From contig JAAZCQ010000001.1 of assembly GCA_012513225.1 (NCBI GenBank), positions 1-32,351 on the forward strand: DNA of 32,351 nt, read 5' to 3'. Shown here piece by piece: positions 16,329-25,551 of the stretch. The notes below the pieces were generated by a model. It saw only the letters and a list, made by a program, of their open reading frames with translations, had not been told where the DNA came from and ran no database searches. This stretch comes from Erysipelotrichaceae bacterium (GTDB lineage Bacteria > Bacillota_I > Bacilli_A > Erysipelotrichales > Erysipelotrichaceae). The position numbers and the translations under genes are program-made. Each line of letters opens with the position of its first letter. Within the stretch, counting starts at the first letter, position 1.

Positions 16329-17344
16329 TTATCACATTAAAGAAAGATGCACCACAAAATGTAGTAGATGAGTTAATAAACCAATTTGAAAACGAAGGAT
16401 TACAAGTAAATATTATTCATGGAGACAATTTTAATGTATTTGGTTTAGTAGGAGATACTGCTAAGTTAGATGATAGAAGAATTAAGGCAAATCAATGGGT
16501 AGAAGATGTAACTAGAATTGCAGCACCTTATAAGCTTGCAAACAGAATGTTTCATCCAGAAGATTCAATAATAGATGTTGCCAATATAAAAGTAGGAGGA
16601 AATAATCCTATTGTTATTATTGGTGGTCCTTGTTCAGTTGAAGGAAGAGAAGAAATTATTGATATTGCAAAAAGTGTAAAAGATGCTGGAGGAAATATGT
16701 TAAGAGGTGGAGCATATAAACCTAGAACATCTCCATATGCTTTTCAAGGAAAAGGATATGAAGGTATTTTAGATTTGGTTGCTGCAAGAGAAACTACGGG
16801 ATTACCAATTGTAAGTGAAATAATGAGTGCTGATAAAATATCAGAGTTTGTTGATCATGTCGATTTAGTACAAATTGGAGCAAGAAATATGCAAAATTTC
16901 GACTTGTTAAAAGAAGTTGGAAAAATTAATAAACCAATTCTATTAAAAAGAGGTTTATCTTCAACTATTGAAGAGTGGATTATGAGTGCTGAATATATTA
17001 TGGCAGCAGGCAACCCTAATGTCATTTTATGTGAAAGAGGAATAAGAACCTTTGAAAGATATACAAGAAACACATTAGATTTAGCTGTAATACCTATTAT
17101 TAAAGAAAAAACACACCTTCCTATTATTATAGATCCATCACATGCAACTGGTGATTGGAAACTTGTTGAAGCAAGTTCACTTGCTGCTATAGCTGCTGGG
17201 GCAGATGGTTTAATAATAGAAGTTCATAATAATCCAGAATGTGCTTGGAGTGATGGCGCTCAATCACTAAAACCTGAAAAATTTAAAAAATTAATTGAAA
17301 AATCTAAAAGAATTGCACAGGCAGTTGATAGAGAGATATTATGA
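16325..17344 (+). CDS. aroF: 3-deoxy-7-phosphoheptulonate (DAHP) synthase, type I-beta with regulatory domain
   Basis: This 339-residue enzyme condenses phosphoenolpyruvate and erythrose-4-phosphate, the committed first step. An N-terminal ferredoxin-like regulatory domain (about 1-65) precedes the TIM-barrel domain. Motifs seen are GGPCSVE, RGGAYKPRTSPYAFQG, QIGARNMQNF, LLKRGL, CERGIRTFE and IDPSHATG. The regulatory domain in this subfamily usually confers feedback inhibition by Tyr or Phe (Thermotoga type) or, when a chorismate mutase domain is fused, by prephenate or chorismate. No such mutase domain is present here. The GGAGATAGG region provides the ribosome site, ATG 16325 overlaps the aroEK stop, and ATGA overlaps aroA. 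Confidence 0.95.
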   Translation: MIITLKKDAPQNVVDELINQFENEGLQVNIIHGDNFNVFGLVGDTAKLDDRRIKANQWVEDVTRIAAPYKLANRMFHPEDSIIDVANIKVGGNNPIVIIGGPCSVEGREEIIDIAKSVKDAGGNMLRGGAYKPRTSPYAFQGKGYEGILDLVAARETTGLPIVSEIMSADKISEFVDHVDLVQIGARNMQNFDLLKEVGKINKPILLKRGLSSTIEEWIMSAEYIMAAGNPNVILCERGIRTFERYTRNTLDLAVIPIIKEKTHLPIIIDPSHATGDWKLVEASSLAAIAAGADGLIIEVHNNPECAWSDGAQSLKPEKFKKLIEKSKRIAQAVDREIL

Positions 17345-18612
17345 AGGTAAAAATAAAACCTTCAAAGAATAAAACAAATACCATTGTAATACCACCAAGT
17401 AAATCATTGGCACACAGATCAATAATTGCTGCAAGTTTATCTAGTGGTACAAGTATTATTTCTAATATAGATTATTCAGTAGATATATCAACAACTATTG
17501 CTTGTATGAGTCAATTGGGTGCAAAAATGAATAAAAATGACTCATTTATAGAAATTGAAGGAGTAAACCAGTTTGATATTAAAGATAGTACAATAATAGA
17601 TTGTAGTGAATCGGGAAGTACTATAAGATTTTTAATACCAATATTCTCTTTGTGTGGTAAAGAAATAATTTTTACAGGTAGTAAAAGATTGATGGAAAGG
17701 CCACAAGATGTATATTTAGACATATTTAAAAAACAAAATTTAATGTTTGAATATAAAGATGATGGTCTTCATATTAAAGGCCCAATTAAGAGTGATAAAT
17801 ATATACTTGATGGTAGTGTATCTTCTCAATTTATTACCGGATTATTATTTACACTTCCTTTATTAGATAAAGACTCTTATATAACCATACAAGAACCATT
17901 TGAGTCAAAAAGTTATGTTGATTTAACTATAGATATGCTTAAAAAGTTTAATATATATATAGAAGTTATTGATGATTTTAATTTTAAAATTAAGGGTAAT
18001 CAAAAATATATATCTAACAACATTTCCATTGAAGGAGATTTTTCCCAAATGAGCTTCTTTAGCGCTTTAGGCTTAATTAATAATGACGTATTAATAGAAG
18101 GGTTAAATAAAAATTCTCTTCAAGGTGATAAGGCGTTTCTTGATATAGTTAAAAATATGAATGGGAAAATAATAGAAGATAAAGTTTATGAAAGTACCTT
18201 AAGTGATTTAAAAGGTACTACCATAGATTTAAAAGATTGTCCTGATTTAGGTCCTATTGTTATGGCTTTAGCCACTCAAGCAAATGGATTAACTCATGTT
18301 ATAAATGCAGGAAGATTAAGAATAAAAGAATCAGATAGAATATACGCTATGGAAGTAGAGTTAAAAAAACTTGGATGTGATATATCAAGCAATAAAAGTG
18401 AAGTTTTTATAAAAGGTAAAACACTAATAGAAGGCGGAGTAACTCTAGAGGGACATAATGATCATCGAATTGTTATGGCACTAAGCATACTTTCTACAAT
18501 TGCAAATAAGGAAGTAATAATAAATGGAAGTGAAGCTATAAATAAAAGCTATCCAAACTTCTTTAATGATTTAAGAAAATTAGGAATAGAGGTAATTGAA
18601 TATGATATCTAA
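17341..18612 (+). CDS. aroA: 3-phosphoshikimate 1-carboxyvinyltransferase (EPSP synthase)
   Basis: This 423-residue enzyme transfers the enolpyruvyl group of PEP to shikimate-3-phosphate. It shows PPSKSLAHRS at the N-terminus, SGSTIRFL, RPQDVYLD, GSVSSQF, the DCPDLGP loop, RLRIKESDR and GHNDHRIVMAL. The length is typical. The start ATG overlaps the aroF stop by 4 bases, and its end overlaps tyrA by 11 bases. The EPSP-synthase segment near residue 90 (SGSTIRF rather than GNAGT[AT]MRP) resembles class II-like Gram-positive enzymes; I cannot assign glyphosate sensitivity from this alone. Confidence 0.95.
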   Translation: MKVKIKPSKNKTNTIVIPPSKSLAHRSIIAASLSSGTSIISNIDYSVDISTTIACMSQLGAKMNKNDSFIEIEGVNQFDIKDSTIIDCSESGSTIRFLIPIFSLCGKEIIFTGSKRLMERPQDVYLDIFKKQNLMFEYKDDGLHIKGPIKSDKYILDGSVSSQFITGLLFTLPLLDKDSYITIQEPFESKSYVDLTIDMLKKFNIYIEVIDDFNFKIKGNQKYISNNISIEGDFSQMSFFSALGLINNDVLIEGLNKNSLQGDKAFLDIVKNMNGKIIEDKVYESTLSDLKGTTIDLKDCPDLGPIVMALATQANGLTHVINAGRLRIKESDRIYAMEVELKKLGCDISSNKSEVFIKGKTLIEGGVTLEGHNDHRIVMALSILSTIANKEVIINGSEAINKSYPNFFNDLRKLGIEVIEYDI

Positions 18613-19450
18613 AGCAAAAAAAATGGCTATTGTTGGTCTTGGTCAAATTGGAGGTAGTTATGCAAAAGGGTTGGCTAGAGCAAACTATCAATTAATTGGT
18701 ATAGATATAGATTTAGAAGCAGTCGAATTTGCAAAAAGACTTAATTGGATTGTTGAAGGAGGAGATGATCCTTCATTACTTAAGGATGCAGACATTGTTA
18801 TATTTGCTTTATACCCAATTACTTTTATAGATTGGATTAAAGAAAATCAAAAATACTTCAAAGAAGGAGCATTAATTACTGATGTTACAGGAATTAAGGT
18901 AAAAGTATTAGAAGAAATAAATAAAATTTTAAGAAAAGATGTAGAATTTGTAGCAAGTCATCCAATGGCAGGAAGAGAAGTGAGTGGTATAAAATATGCT
19001 GATACAAGTATGTTTGAACCAGCAAACTTTATTGTTGTACCTACTGAAAATAATAGTGAAGAAGCAATTAATACAGTTATAGAAATAGCCAAAATATTAA
19101 ACTTTAATAATGTTGTTTCTTTAGATCCATGCACACATGATGAAATGATTGGATTTGTATCTCAGCTAACACATGTAATTGCAGTTAGCTTAATGAATAC
19201 AAAAGAAAATTCTCATTTAGTAGATTATACAGGTGATAGCTTTAGAGATTTAACAAGAATAGCTAAAATAAATGATAAATTATGGACAGAATTATTTTTG
19301 ATGAATAAAGATAATTTAGCTAGTGAAATAGATGACTTTGTTGAATCAATATTATATTTTAAAGAGGCTTTAGTTGAAGAAAATATTGAAGAGATGAGAA
19401 GATTATTTATTCAATCTACACAAAGAAGAAAGTTGTTTGATAGAAAATGA
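18602..19450 (+). CDS. tyrA: Prephenate dehydrogenase
   Basis: This 282-residue enzyme oxidatively decarboxylates prephenate to 4-hydroxyphenylpyruvate for tyrosine. The NAD-binding N-terminus has GLGQIGGSYAKG, followed by SHPMAGRE and, in the helical C-terminal dimerisation domain, the GDSFRDLTRIA motif. There is no chorismate mutase domain and no C-terminal ACT domain, so it ends shortly after the catalytic region. The start is ATG 18602 with AGAGG at 18588-18592; an in-frame TTG six bases upstream is less likely. It overlaps aroA and aroQ. Confidence 0.93.
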   Translation: MISKAKKMAIVGLGQIGGSYAKGLARANYQLIGIDIDLEAVEFAKRLNWIVEGGDDPSLLKDADIVIFALYPITFIDWIKENQKYFKEGALITDVTGIKVKVLEEINKILRKDVEFVASHPMAGREVSGIKYADTSMFEPANFIVVPTENNSEEAINTVIEIAKILNFNNVVSLDPCTHDEMIGFVSQLTHVIAVSLMNTKENSHLVDYTGDSFRDLTRIAKINDKLWTELFLMNKDNLASEIDDFVESILYFKEALVEENIEEMRRLFIQSTQRRKLFDRK

Positions 19451-19887
19451 AAATTTTAGTATTAAATGGTCCTAATATTAACATGCTAGGAATACGTGAA
19501 AAAGAAATATATGGAAACTCTAGTTATGATGATTTAAAAAAGATGATTAAAGATCACTGTAAGAAAAGAGATATTGAAGTTAAAGTTAAACAAACAAATT
19601 ATGAAGGAAAATTAGTTACATGGATACAAGATGCATATTTTGATAAATATGATGGTATTGTAATTAACCCTGCAGCTTATACACATACAAGCATTGCAAT
19701 TGCAGATGCTATTAAAGCAGTTTCTATTATACCTGTTGTCGAAGTGCATATATCTAATATTGATGAAAGAGAAGATTTTAGAAAAATATCTTATTGCTCT
19801 AAATTTTGTGTTAGACAAATAAAAGGTGAAGGCTTCCAAGGTTATCTAACAGCTATTGACTTTTTAATTGATAATCAAAATAAATAA
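19447..19887 (+). CDS. aroQ: Type II 3-dehydroquinate dehydratase
   Basis: This 146-residue enzyme dehydrates 3-dehydroquinate to 3-dehydroshikimate. It has the N-terminal NGPNINMLGIRE with the catalytic Tyr in EIYG, the NPAAYTHTSIAI segment, VEVHISNI with catalytic His, and REDFR. Type II enzymes form dodecamers. Its start overlaps the tyrA stop (ATGA at 19447). It is the last gene of the aro operon. No terminator follows, so some read-through into the MATE gene is possible. Confidence 0.95.
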   Translation: MKILVLNGPNINMLGIREKEIYGNSSYDDLKKMIKDHCKKRDIEVKVKQTNYEGKLVTWIQDAYFDKYDGIVINPAAYTHTSIAIADAIKAVSIIPVVEVHISNIDEREDFRKISYCSKFCVRQIKGEGFQGYLTAIDFLIDNQNK

Positions 19888-19888
19888 G

Positions 19889-19917
19889 TTGATTACAATG
19901 TTTATGTTTAATATAAT
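19889..19917 (+). promoter_or_regulatory. Promoter giving a leaderless MATE mRNA
   Basis: TTGATT (19889-19894), a 17-bp spacer and a perfect TATAAT (19912-19917) lie immediately after the aroQ stop. The hexamer ends 6 bases before ATG 19924, so +1 falls on the A of the start codon. No ribosome site is present. Confidence 0.75.
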
Positions 19918-19923
19918 TGATTC

Positions 19924-21291
19924 ATGGACTTAAAAAAATATATAGGAAATAAAGAATTTTATAAGAAAACTACAAAGATGGCACTTCCTTTGATGTTTCA
20001 ACAAGTTTTAAGTGGTGCTATGGGAATTGTGGATACAGTAATGGTTTCATGGATAGGCATGGTGAGTGCTGTAGGAACAGCTGCGCAAGTAGACGTACTT
20101 TCTAGCATGATTGGATATGGGATAATTGGTGGAACTAGTATGTTTAGTGCTCAATTTTACGGTGCTAAAGACTATAAAAATCTTAAAAGAACATTTGGAC
20201 TTTCCATACTTCTTACAACTATAAACGGACTATTCTGGTTTATTATAGCAAGTTTTTTTGGAGAGTTTTTAATGAAATTCTATATAAATGAGCCTGTCAT
20301 AGTAGAAAATGCAGTAAAATATTTGAACATAACTAAATATTATTTAATTTTAAATGGTATAAACTTTGCGTTTTCAGCTACTTATCGAAGCATGAAGAAA
20401 TCTAGTTTCACCTTAAAAGTAGGTGTAGCTACTATGCTTCTTAATACAATTTTAAACTATGTATTAATATATGGCATTGGTATATTTCCAAAAATGGGAG
20501 TTGAAGGAGCAGCTTTAGGTACTGTTATTGCAACTCTTGTTAGTGTTGCTATTTTTGCATCACATGCTATTTATACAAAACAGCCTTTTATAGGTTCTTT
20601 TAAAGAAACATTTCATTTTGAAAAAGAATTTGTTATAACAATTACTAAAAAAATAATACCTTTAATGATTAATGAAGGTTTTTTTGGCTTAGGTAGTACT
20701 TTATTTATTAAGGCTTTTGGTCAATTAGGAAAAACATCTATGGATGCCTATTATGTTAGTTTACAAATAAGTAATTTATTCATGTTTGCAATATATGGTT
20801 ATGGAAGTGCAGTTCAGTCTTTATTAGGAAATATTTTAGGCGCAAAGAAAATAGATCAAGCAATTGAAGAAAGTAATTATCATTTTGGTCTTTCTTTTGT
20901 TATGGCGTTAGTTTTAATGCTCTTCATGGCATTATTTTCTAAGCCTTTAGTTAGATTATTTAATTTAAGTGATCCTGTTACTAACTCACTCGCTGTTTCT
21001 TTACTTTATGTTTTTACAGTAAAACTTTCTATGAGATTATATAATTTTGTAATATTCTCCATACTTAGATCAGGAGGAGATGCAAATATAATTCAGTTTT
21101 TAGATTCAGGCATTGTATGGCTTGTAGGGTTACCATTAGCTTTCTTCTCAGTTAATGTTTTAAATTTAGATAATATTGTGATTGTATTACTTATTACACA
21201 GCTAGAACAACTTGTTAGACTGATATTTGGAATGAAAAGAATATTTACTTATATTTGGGCAAAAGACTTAACTGTTTTGGTAAGTAAATAA
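19924..21291 (+). CDS. MATE-family efflux transporter
   Basis: The 455-residue inner-membrane protein has about twelve transmembrane helices in two homologous halves. Its N-terminus (LPLMFQQVLSGAMGIVDTVMVS) is typical of the MATE/NorM/DinF family, which exports drugs or metabolites in exchange for Na+ or H+. The substrate cannot be told. The start ATG 19924 has no ribosome site but follows a perfect promoter by 6 bases, suggesting leaderless translation. It is downstream of the aro operon but has its own promoter; a functional link with aromatic compounds is not shown. Confidence 0.9.
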   Translation: MDLKKYIGNKEFYKKTTKMALPLMFQQVLSGAMGIVDTVMVSWIGMVSAVGTAAQVDVLSSMIGYGIIGGTSMFSAQFYGAKDYKNLKRTFGLSILLTTINGLFWFIIASFFGEFLMKFYINEPVIVENAVKYLNITKYYLILNGINFAFSATYRSMKKSSFTLKVGVATMLLNTILNYVLIYGIGIFPKMGVEGAALGTVIATLVSVAIFASHAIYTKQPFIGSFKETFHFEKEFVITITKKIIPLMINEGFFGLGSTLFIKAFGQLGKTSMDAYYVSLQISNLFMFAIYGYGSAVQSLLGNILGAKKIDQAIEESNYHFGLSFVMALVLMLFMALFSKPLVRLFNLSDPVTNSLAVSLLYVFTVKLSMRLYNFVIFSILRSGGDANIIQFLDSGIVWLVGLPLAFFSVNVLNLDNIVIVLLITQLEQLVRLIFGMKRIFTYIWAKDLTVLVSK

Positions 21292-21294
21292 AAG

Positions 21295-21303
21295 TGTTAT
21301 AAT
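21295..21303 (+). promoter_or_regulatory. Extended -10 promoter for the NusG-II/Gx pair
   Basis: TG-T-TATAAT (21295-21303) is just after the MATE stop; no good -35 is seen. It would give a short leader of about 14 bases containing GGTAGG before ATG 21323. Confidence 0.6.
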
Positions 21304-21322
21304 ATCTTTCGGTAGGTAATTT

Positions 21323-21664
21323 ATGAAGAAAAAAGAAATTGTTATTATATCTATTTTTGCAGTAATTATGTTTATGATGTTATTTATTTATAGATCATAT
21401 TCAAACAATTTAAATAAAGATATTGTACAAGTTGTACATAATGAAAAAGTTATATTAGAATTTGATCCTAATATTGATAAAATATATGAATTTACTGGTT
21501 CATATGGACATATGGAAATAGAAGTAAAAGATGGCATGTGGAGAGTCATAAATGAAGATTGCCCTAATCATATTTGTAGTAGTGTAGGGTGGGTAAGTGT
21601 AGATAGCTATTTACCAATTATTTGTATTCCAAATGAAGTCTATATATCGGTAAAACCTCAATGA
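21323..21664 (+). CDS. NusG domain II-type membrane-anchored protein (EetA-like)
   Basis: The 113-residue protein has an N-terminal membrane anchor (about 5-24) and an extracytosolic domain. The domain carries the features of the NusG_II family: GSYGHMEIEVKDGMWRVI, then CPNHICSSVGWV with two cysteines, and IICIPNEVYI. The family is named by fold and is not the transcription factor. In many Bacillota such proteins sit beside Gx transporters and flavin-transfer genes; the Listeria extracellular electron transfer genes eetA/eetB are this kind of pair as far as I recall. It overlaps the next gene by 4 bases. Its exact role is unknown. Confidence 0.82.
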   Translation: MKKKEIVIISIFAVIMFMMLFIYRSYSNNLNKDIVQVVHNEKVILEFDPNIDKIYEFTGSYGHMEIEVKDGMWRVINEDCPNHICSSVGWVSVDSYLPIICIPNEVYISVKPQ

Positions 21665-22164
21665 GAATGAGTGAGACAAAAAAATTTGTATACGTTACAA
21701 TGTTAAGTGCAATTGCAATATCTTTAAATATATTTGAATCTATATTTATAGGTAATATTTTTCCTTTTGGAATAAGAATAGGTTTAGCAAATATTATTGC
21801 TTTAGTTACTATTGTCAAATTTGGCGTAAAAGATATGCTTGTTGTAAACATAATGAGAGTGTTTATTGGGAATTTACTTAGAGGATTAATATTTGGCTCC
21901 ACTTTTTGGATAGCATTAGGAGGAGTTATATTGAGTAGTTTTGCTTTAATTATTGGGCAAAAATTAAAAGCTTCTTTAATCTTTATTTCTGTAATTTCTT
22001 CTATTATGCACAGTTTTGGACAAGTATTGGTTGTAATATTCTTTTATAAACAACCCGGTATGATTGCGATTATGCCGTATTTATTATTAGGTGCAATTCC
22101 AATGGGTATTGTTACAGGGATTGTTGCAAAAGAGGCTTTAAGATTAATGAATAAAAAAATATAG
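21661..22164 (+). CDS. Gx transporter family / heptaprenyl diphosphate synthase component I-like membrane protein (EetB-like)
   Basis: The 167-residue protein has about five transmembrane helices and resembles the small S-component-like Gx family, often annotated as heptaprenyl diphosphate synthase component I. Characteristic features are IFPFGIRIGLANI near residue 35, VKDMLVVNIMRVFIGNLLRG and the C-terminal LLGAIPMGIVTG. It overlaps the NusG-II gene by ATGA and so is coupled to it. The pair is common in redox and extracytosolic flavin loci. No prenyltransferase subunit II is adjacent, so the prenyl-synthase label should not be taken as function. Confidence 0.82.
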   Translation: MRMSETKKFVYVTMLSAIAISLNIFESIFIGNIFPFGIRIGLANIIALVTIVKFGVKDMLVVNIMRVFIGNLLRGLIFGSTFWIALGGVILSSFALIIGQKLKASLIFISVISSIMHSFGQVLVVIFFYKQPGMIAIMPYLLLGAIPMGIVTGIVAKEALRLMNKKI

Positions 22165-22277
22165 GTAAAACTATGTTTTTTTTACTTTAGGGTAAATATC
22201 TTTAATAATATATATCCACATGTCAATAGTATCTTATACATAATATATCTATAATATACTTAGAGGAAGGTGATGAT

Positions 22278-23738
22278 ATGTCTAGATATAAAGATTTTAT
22301 AGTTTTACATTCTAATGATTTACATGGTGATTTTTTTGAGGAAGAAAATGAAGGGAAAATTAGTGGGGGTATATCTAGGTTATCTGGATATATCTCGAAA
22401 ATAAGAAGTGAGAATAAAAATGTATTGTATACAATATCTGGGGATATGTTTAGAGGGTCTATAATTGATTCAGAATATAAGGGTATATCAACAATTGAAA
22501 TTATTAATTTAGTTGCACCAGATGCAGTTACCATAGGAAATCATGAAATTGACTATGGAATTGCTCATTTGTTATTTATTGAAAAAATGGCAAAATTTCC
22601 TGTTTTAAATTCTAATTTATATATTAAAAATTCTTATACAAGATTATTTCAACCATATGCAATTATTGAACAAGATGGATTAAATATTTTGCTTATAGGT
22701 ATAATAACTGAAGATATAGTTGCTGCAGCAAAAAAAGATAACCTTATTGGTAGTTTTATTAACGTAGAAGCAGCAGCAAAAGAGGTTATTAGAATTTGTA
22801 ATAACTACAAATCTATAGATATAGATTTTACTATTGTTCTATCTCATATTGGTATTGAAAGTGATATTAAGCTTGCTGAATTAATTGATAAACAATGTGG
22901 GGTTGATTTAATTTTAGGAGGACATTCTCATACATTTATGGAAAGACCTCTTCTTGTTAATGACATTTTAATTGCACAAGCAGGTTATGGAACAGATCAG
23001 ATAGGTAGATTTGATATTACTATTGATACTGATTTAAACTGTGTTGAATCATATACTTGGGAGCTAGTAAAAATTGATGATAGTAAGCCTAGAGACTATG
23101 AAATGGAAGAGATATTAGCTCACTATAAAAGCCAAGTTGATTCAAAATATGAAAGAATTGTAACAAAACTAGATATTGTATTAACACATCCTTCTAGAAT
23201 TCAAGAAACAAGTCTTGGAAATTTCTTTTCTGATATAATTCAAGAAACACTAGAAATAGATATTATGCTAGTTGCATCTGGAAGTATAAGAGGAGAAAAG
23301 TTAGGTCCGATTGTTCAATATATTAGTTTAAAAGAAATTTTTCCATATGATGATGCAGTATATATGATTTATTTATATGGTTACTTATTTAAAAGATTTA
23401 TTTCACATATGCTACGAGAAGAAGCTTTTAAGGGGCATACCGAATTTTATCAAGTTTCTAAGGGTGTAGAAATTACCTATTCAAAATCAAATAAAGAAAT
23501 AATAAATTGTAAATTTAATGGTAAAGAAATAGAAGACGAGGATGTGTTAACTGTTGGTATACAAAATTATCATTATGCTAATTTAAAAGAATTCTTTGAT
23601 ATATCTTTTGAAGAAGCAGAATTAATAAAAAAGCCAAGAGTTGTTTCTACCTCTTGTCTTGATTTAATTGATGAATATTTATCGACTCATAGTCATTTGA
23701 GATGTGAAGTTGATGGAAGGATTATTTTAGTAGATTAG
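22278..23738 (+). CDS. Bifunctional metallophosphatase/5'-nucleotidase family protein
   Basis: The 486-residue protein has the two-domain UshA/YfkN architecture: an N-terminal calcineurin-like metallophosphatase (about 1-270) with metal-ligand motifs [27 protein letters not shown] and GGHSHTF, and a C-terminal 5_nucleotid_C substrate-binding domain (about 300-486, including SGSIRG and FPYDD). It likely hydrolyses nucleotides or cyclic nucleotides. Unlike most relatives it has no signal peptide, so it appears cytoplasmic. GGAAGGTGA precedes ATG 22278, and a TATAAT lies at 22250-22255. Its 3' end overlaps the convergent udp gene by 17 bp. Its exact substrate is unknown. Confidence 0.88.
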   Translation: MSRYKDFIVLHSNDLHGDFFEEENEGKISGGISRLSGYISKIRSENKNVLYTISGDMFRGSIIDSEYKGISTIEIINLVAPDAVTIGNHEIDYGIAHLLFIEKMAKFPVLNSNLYIKNSYTRLFQPYAIIEQDGLNILLIGIITEDIVAAAKKDNLIGSFINVEAAAKEVIRICNNYKSIDIDFTIVLSHIGIESDIKLAELIDKQCGVDLILGGHSHTFMERPLLVNDILIAQAGYGTDQIGRFDITIDTDLNCVESYTWELVKIDDSKPRDYEMEEILAHYKSQVDSKYERIVTKLDIVLTHPSRIQETSLGNFFSDIIQETLEIDIMLVASGSIRGEKLGPIVQYISLKEIFPYDDAVYMIYLYGYLFKRFISHMLREEAFKGHTEFYQVSKGVEITYSKSNKEIINCKFNGKEIEDEDVLTVGIQNYHYANLKEFFDISFEEAELIKKPRVVSTSCLDLIDEYLSTHSHLRCEVDGRIILVD

Positions 23739-24510
23739 CAGAGTCTTGTCGTATTATTTCTCTTAATGCATCTATTCCTACTTTAATAGCCATATCTGTG
23801 TCATGGACTTGTGGATTATCTAATCCTAATCTTTCTCTTTCTTGATTGGCAACAACAAGAAAACAAGCTCCGACTCTGACTTTTAAATAACTTGCTACTA
23901 CAAATAATGCTGCAGATTCCATTTCTGATGCTAATGCCCCAAGTTTAATCCATGCTTCCCATTTTCTTAATAGTTCTTGTGAATTAGGAAGGGCTTTGGG
24001 CTTATGTTGCCCATAAAAAGAATCTTTACATTGAACAACTCCATAATGGTGGGGTTGTTTTAATTTTTTCGCACTTTTAATTAATGCGTTAGTAATATCT
24101 AAATTTGAAACTGCAGGAAACTCAATAGGTGCATATTCTTTACTTGTTCCTTCAAATCTAATTGCACTTGTTGCTATAACTATATCGCCACTTTTTACAT
24201 CTGTTTGCATACCACCACAGGTACCTACTCTAATAAATGTATGTGCACCTAATGCTACTAATTCTTCTAATGCTATCGATGCACTTGGACCACCTATACC
24301 TGTAGATGTTACTGATACTTTTGTATTATCTATATAACCAGTATAAGTAACATATTCTCTAGAATCACCTACTAAAACAGCATTATCAAAGTATTTTGCA
24401 ATTTTTTCACATCTTTTTGGATCTCCTGGTAAGATTATATATTCGCCTATATCTTCTTTTCCAACTCCAATATGATATTGCTTATTTGTGCCTTGTGCAT
24501 AATCAATCAT
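23722..24510 (-). CDS. udp: Uridine phosphorylase-type nucleoside phosphorylase
   Basis: This 262-residue cytoplasmic enzyme cleaves uridine with phosphate to uracil and ribose-1-phosphate. It belongs to the PNP/UDP family type [13 protein letters not shown] near residue 30, [40 protein letters not shown] and the nucleoside-binding [11 protein letters not shown]. The overall pattern matches E. coli Udp better than DeoD. A strong AAGGAGG precedes the ATG. It is the third gene of a minus-strand operon after two membrane-anchored proteins, and its end overlaps the convergent 5'-nucleotidase gene, which suggests nucleoside salvage at this locus. Confidence 0.88.
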   Translation of the reverse strand: MIDYAQGTNKQYHIGVGKEDIGEYIILPGDPKRCEKIAKYFDNAVLVGDSREYVTYTGYIDNTKVSVTSTGIGGPSASIALEELVALGAHTFIRVGTCGGMQTDVKSGDIVIATSAIRFEGTSKEYAPIEFPAVSNLDITNALIKSAKKLKQPHHYGVVQCKDSFYGQHKPKALPNSQELLRKWEAWIKLGALASEMESAALFVVASYLKVRVGACFLVVANQERERLGLDNPQVHDTDMAIKVGIDALREIIRQDSANLLK

Positions 24511-24512
24511 AA

Positions 24513-25550
24513 TTATTCCTCCTTATTTAGTGGATTTAAATCATTATCTATTGCAAAACCTGCTATCTTCCATGTGTTTGATATATTTAAAAATGTAATT
24601 TGATATCCTATATGATAATTTTTACTTGCACTTGATGAAGAAATTAAATAATCCATTGTAATATTACCAATCATACTATTATCACTTTGCATTATAACAT
24701 TATTAACATTTATATTTGAAAATTGTGAAATTCCATGTGGAGCATACCATTGATTATCTAAAGTTTTAATTCTATTATAAAAATCGCTATTTGTAATTGC
24801 TGGAATACTAGATAATCCACCGTCTTTTGTAGGATATTTTGCTACAGCTTTTGCAGCATTTTCAAATATTGTATCTAAGTTATTACTAGCAATTTTACCC
24901 ACATAATAATAATCATTTAACACATCTTTTATAACTGAATAACCAGATTCTTTCGTACTTATTTCTGGTTCATTAATCAAGTTTTTTATTTCATAAGTAT
25001 TAACTTTTGGAGAATCAGATGTATTAGTTAATCCTAAAAAATTACTTGCTACAACATTATTTTCGATAATATAAGAATTATCTAATTCATTTTCATTAAT
25101 CATTATAGTTATATCTGATGGTGCTTGTATAATATAATCATTACCACTAGTAAATATTGTACTAACAATATATTCACTATCATTAGATTTTATTAATCTT
25201 AAACTAGAAATTAGCTTATTATCATATACTATTTGGTATAGATTATCTTCACTTTTTATATAATTAAGTTTTTGTATATCTACATCTTTATAAATATTTT
25301 TTAATGCTTCAATATAATCTTTTTTTGAATTTAAATGTGATTCTACTTTTAATGAATCATCAAATATATTATCAAAATTATTATTTTTAATTTGTTTAAA
25401 ATATGTACTTATTGCACTTTCAGGATGATGACTTTCAGCTATGGTTAGTTTCTTTTTTTGGTTGTTTAAGATAAAAAAGCTAGAAGTAATTGATAAAGCT
25501 AAGACTATACTAATAATAGTTAATACAAATCCATATTTAATTTTTTTCAT
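24513..25550 (-). CDS. Membrane-anchored extracytosolic protein, unknown
   Basis: The 345-residue protein has a basic start and one hydrophobic segment (about 8-30) that works as a signal anchor, or as a signal peptide without an obvious cleavage or lipobox site. The remaining roughly 310 residues are polar and extracytosolic. They contain a segment resembling small NTF2-like repeats ([19 protein letters not shown]), and near the end a second alternating-strand portion ([22 protein letters not shown]) of the same flavour. I do not recognise the family. It starts one base after the end of the NAGPA-type gene and ends 2 bases before udp, so it is in the same operon. Confidence 0.75.
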   Translation of the reverse strand: MKKIKYGFVLTIISIVLALSITSSFFILNNQKKKLTIAESHHPESAISTYFKQIKNNNFDNIFDDSLKVESHLNSKKDYIEALKNIYKDVDIQKLNYIKSEDNLYQIVYDNKLISSLRLIKSNDSEYIVSTIFTSGNDYIIQAPSDITIMINENELDNSYIIENNVVASNFLGLTNTSDSPKVNTYEIKNLINEPEISTKESGYSVIKDVLNDYYYVGKIASNNLDTIFENAAKAVAKYPTKDGGLSSIPAITNSDFYNRIKTLDNQWYAPHGISQFSNINVNNVIMQSDNSMIGNITMDYLISSSSASKNYHIGYQITFLNISNTWKIAGFAIDNDLNPLNKEE

Positions 25551-25551
25551 C

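Noticed and set aside
22165-22277. Possible terminator or riboswitch between the Gx gene and the nucleotidase gene
   Set aside because: Only a loose GTAAAA/TTTTAC pairing is present; nothing convincing beyond the TATAAT at 22250-22255.
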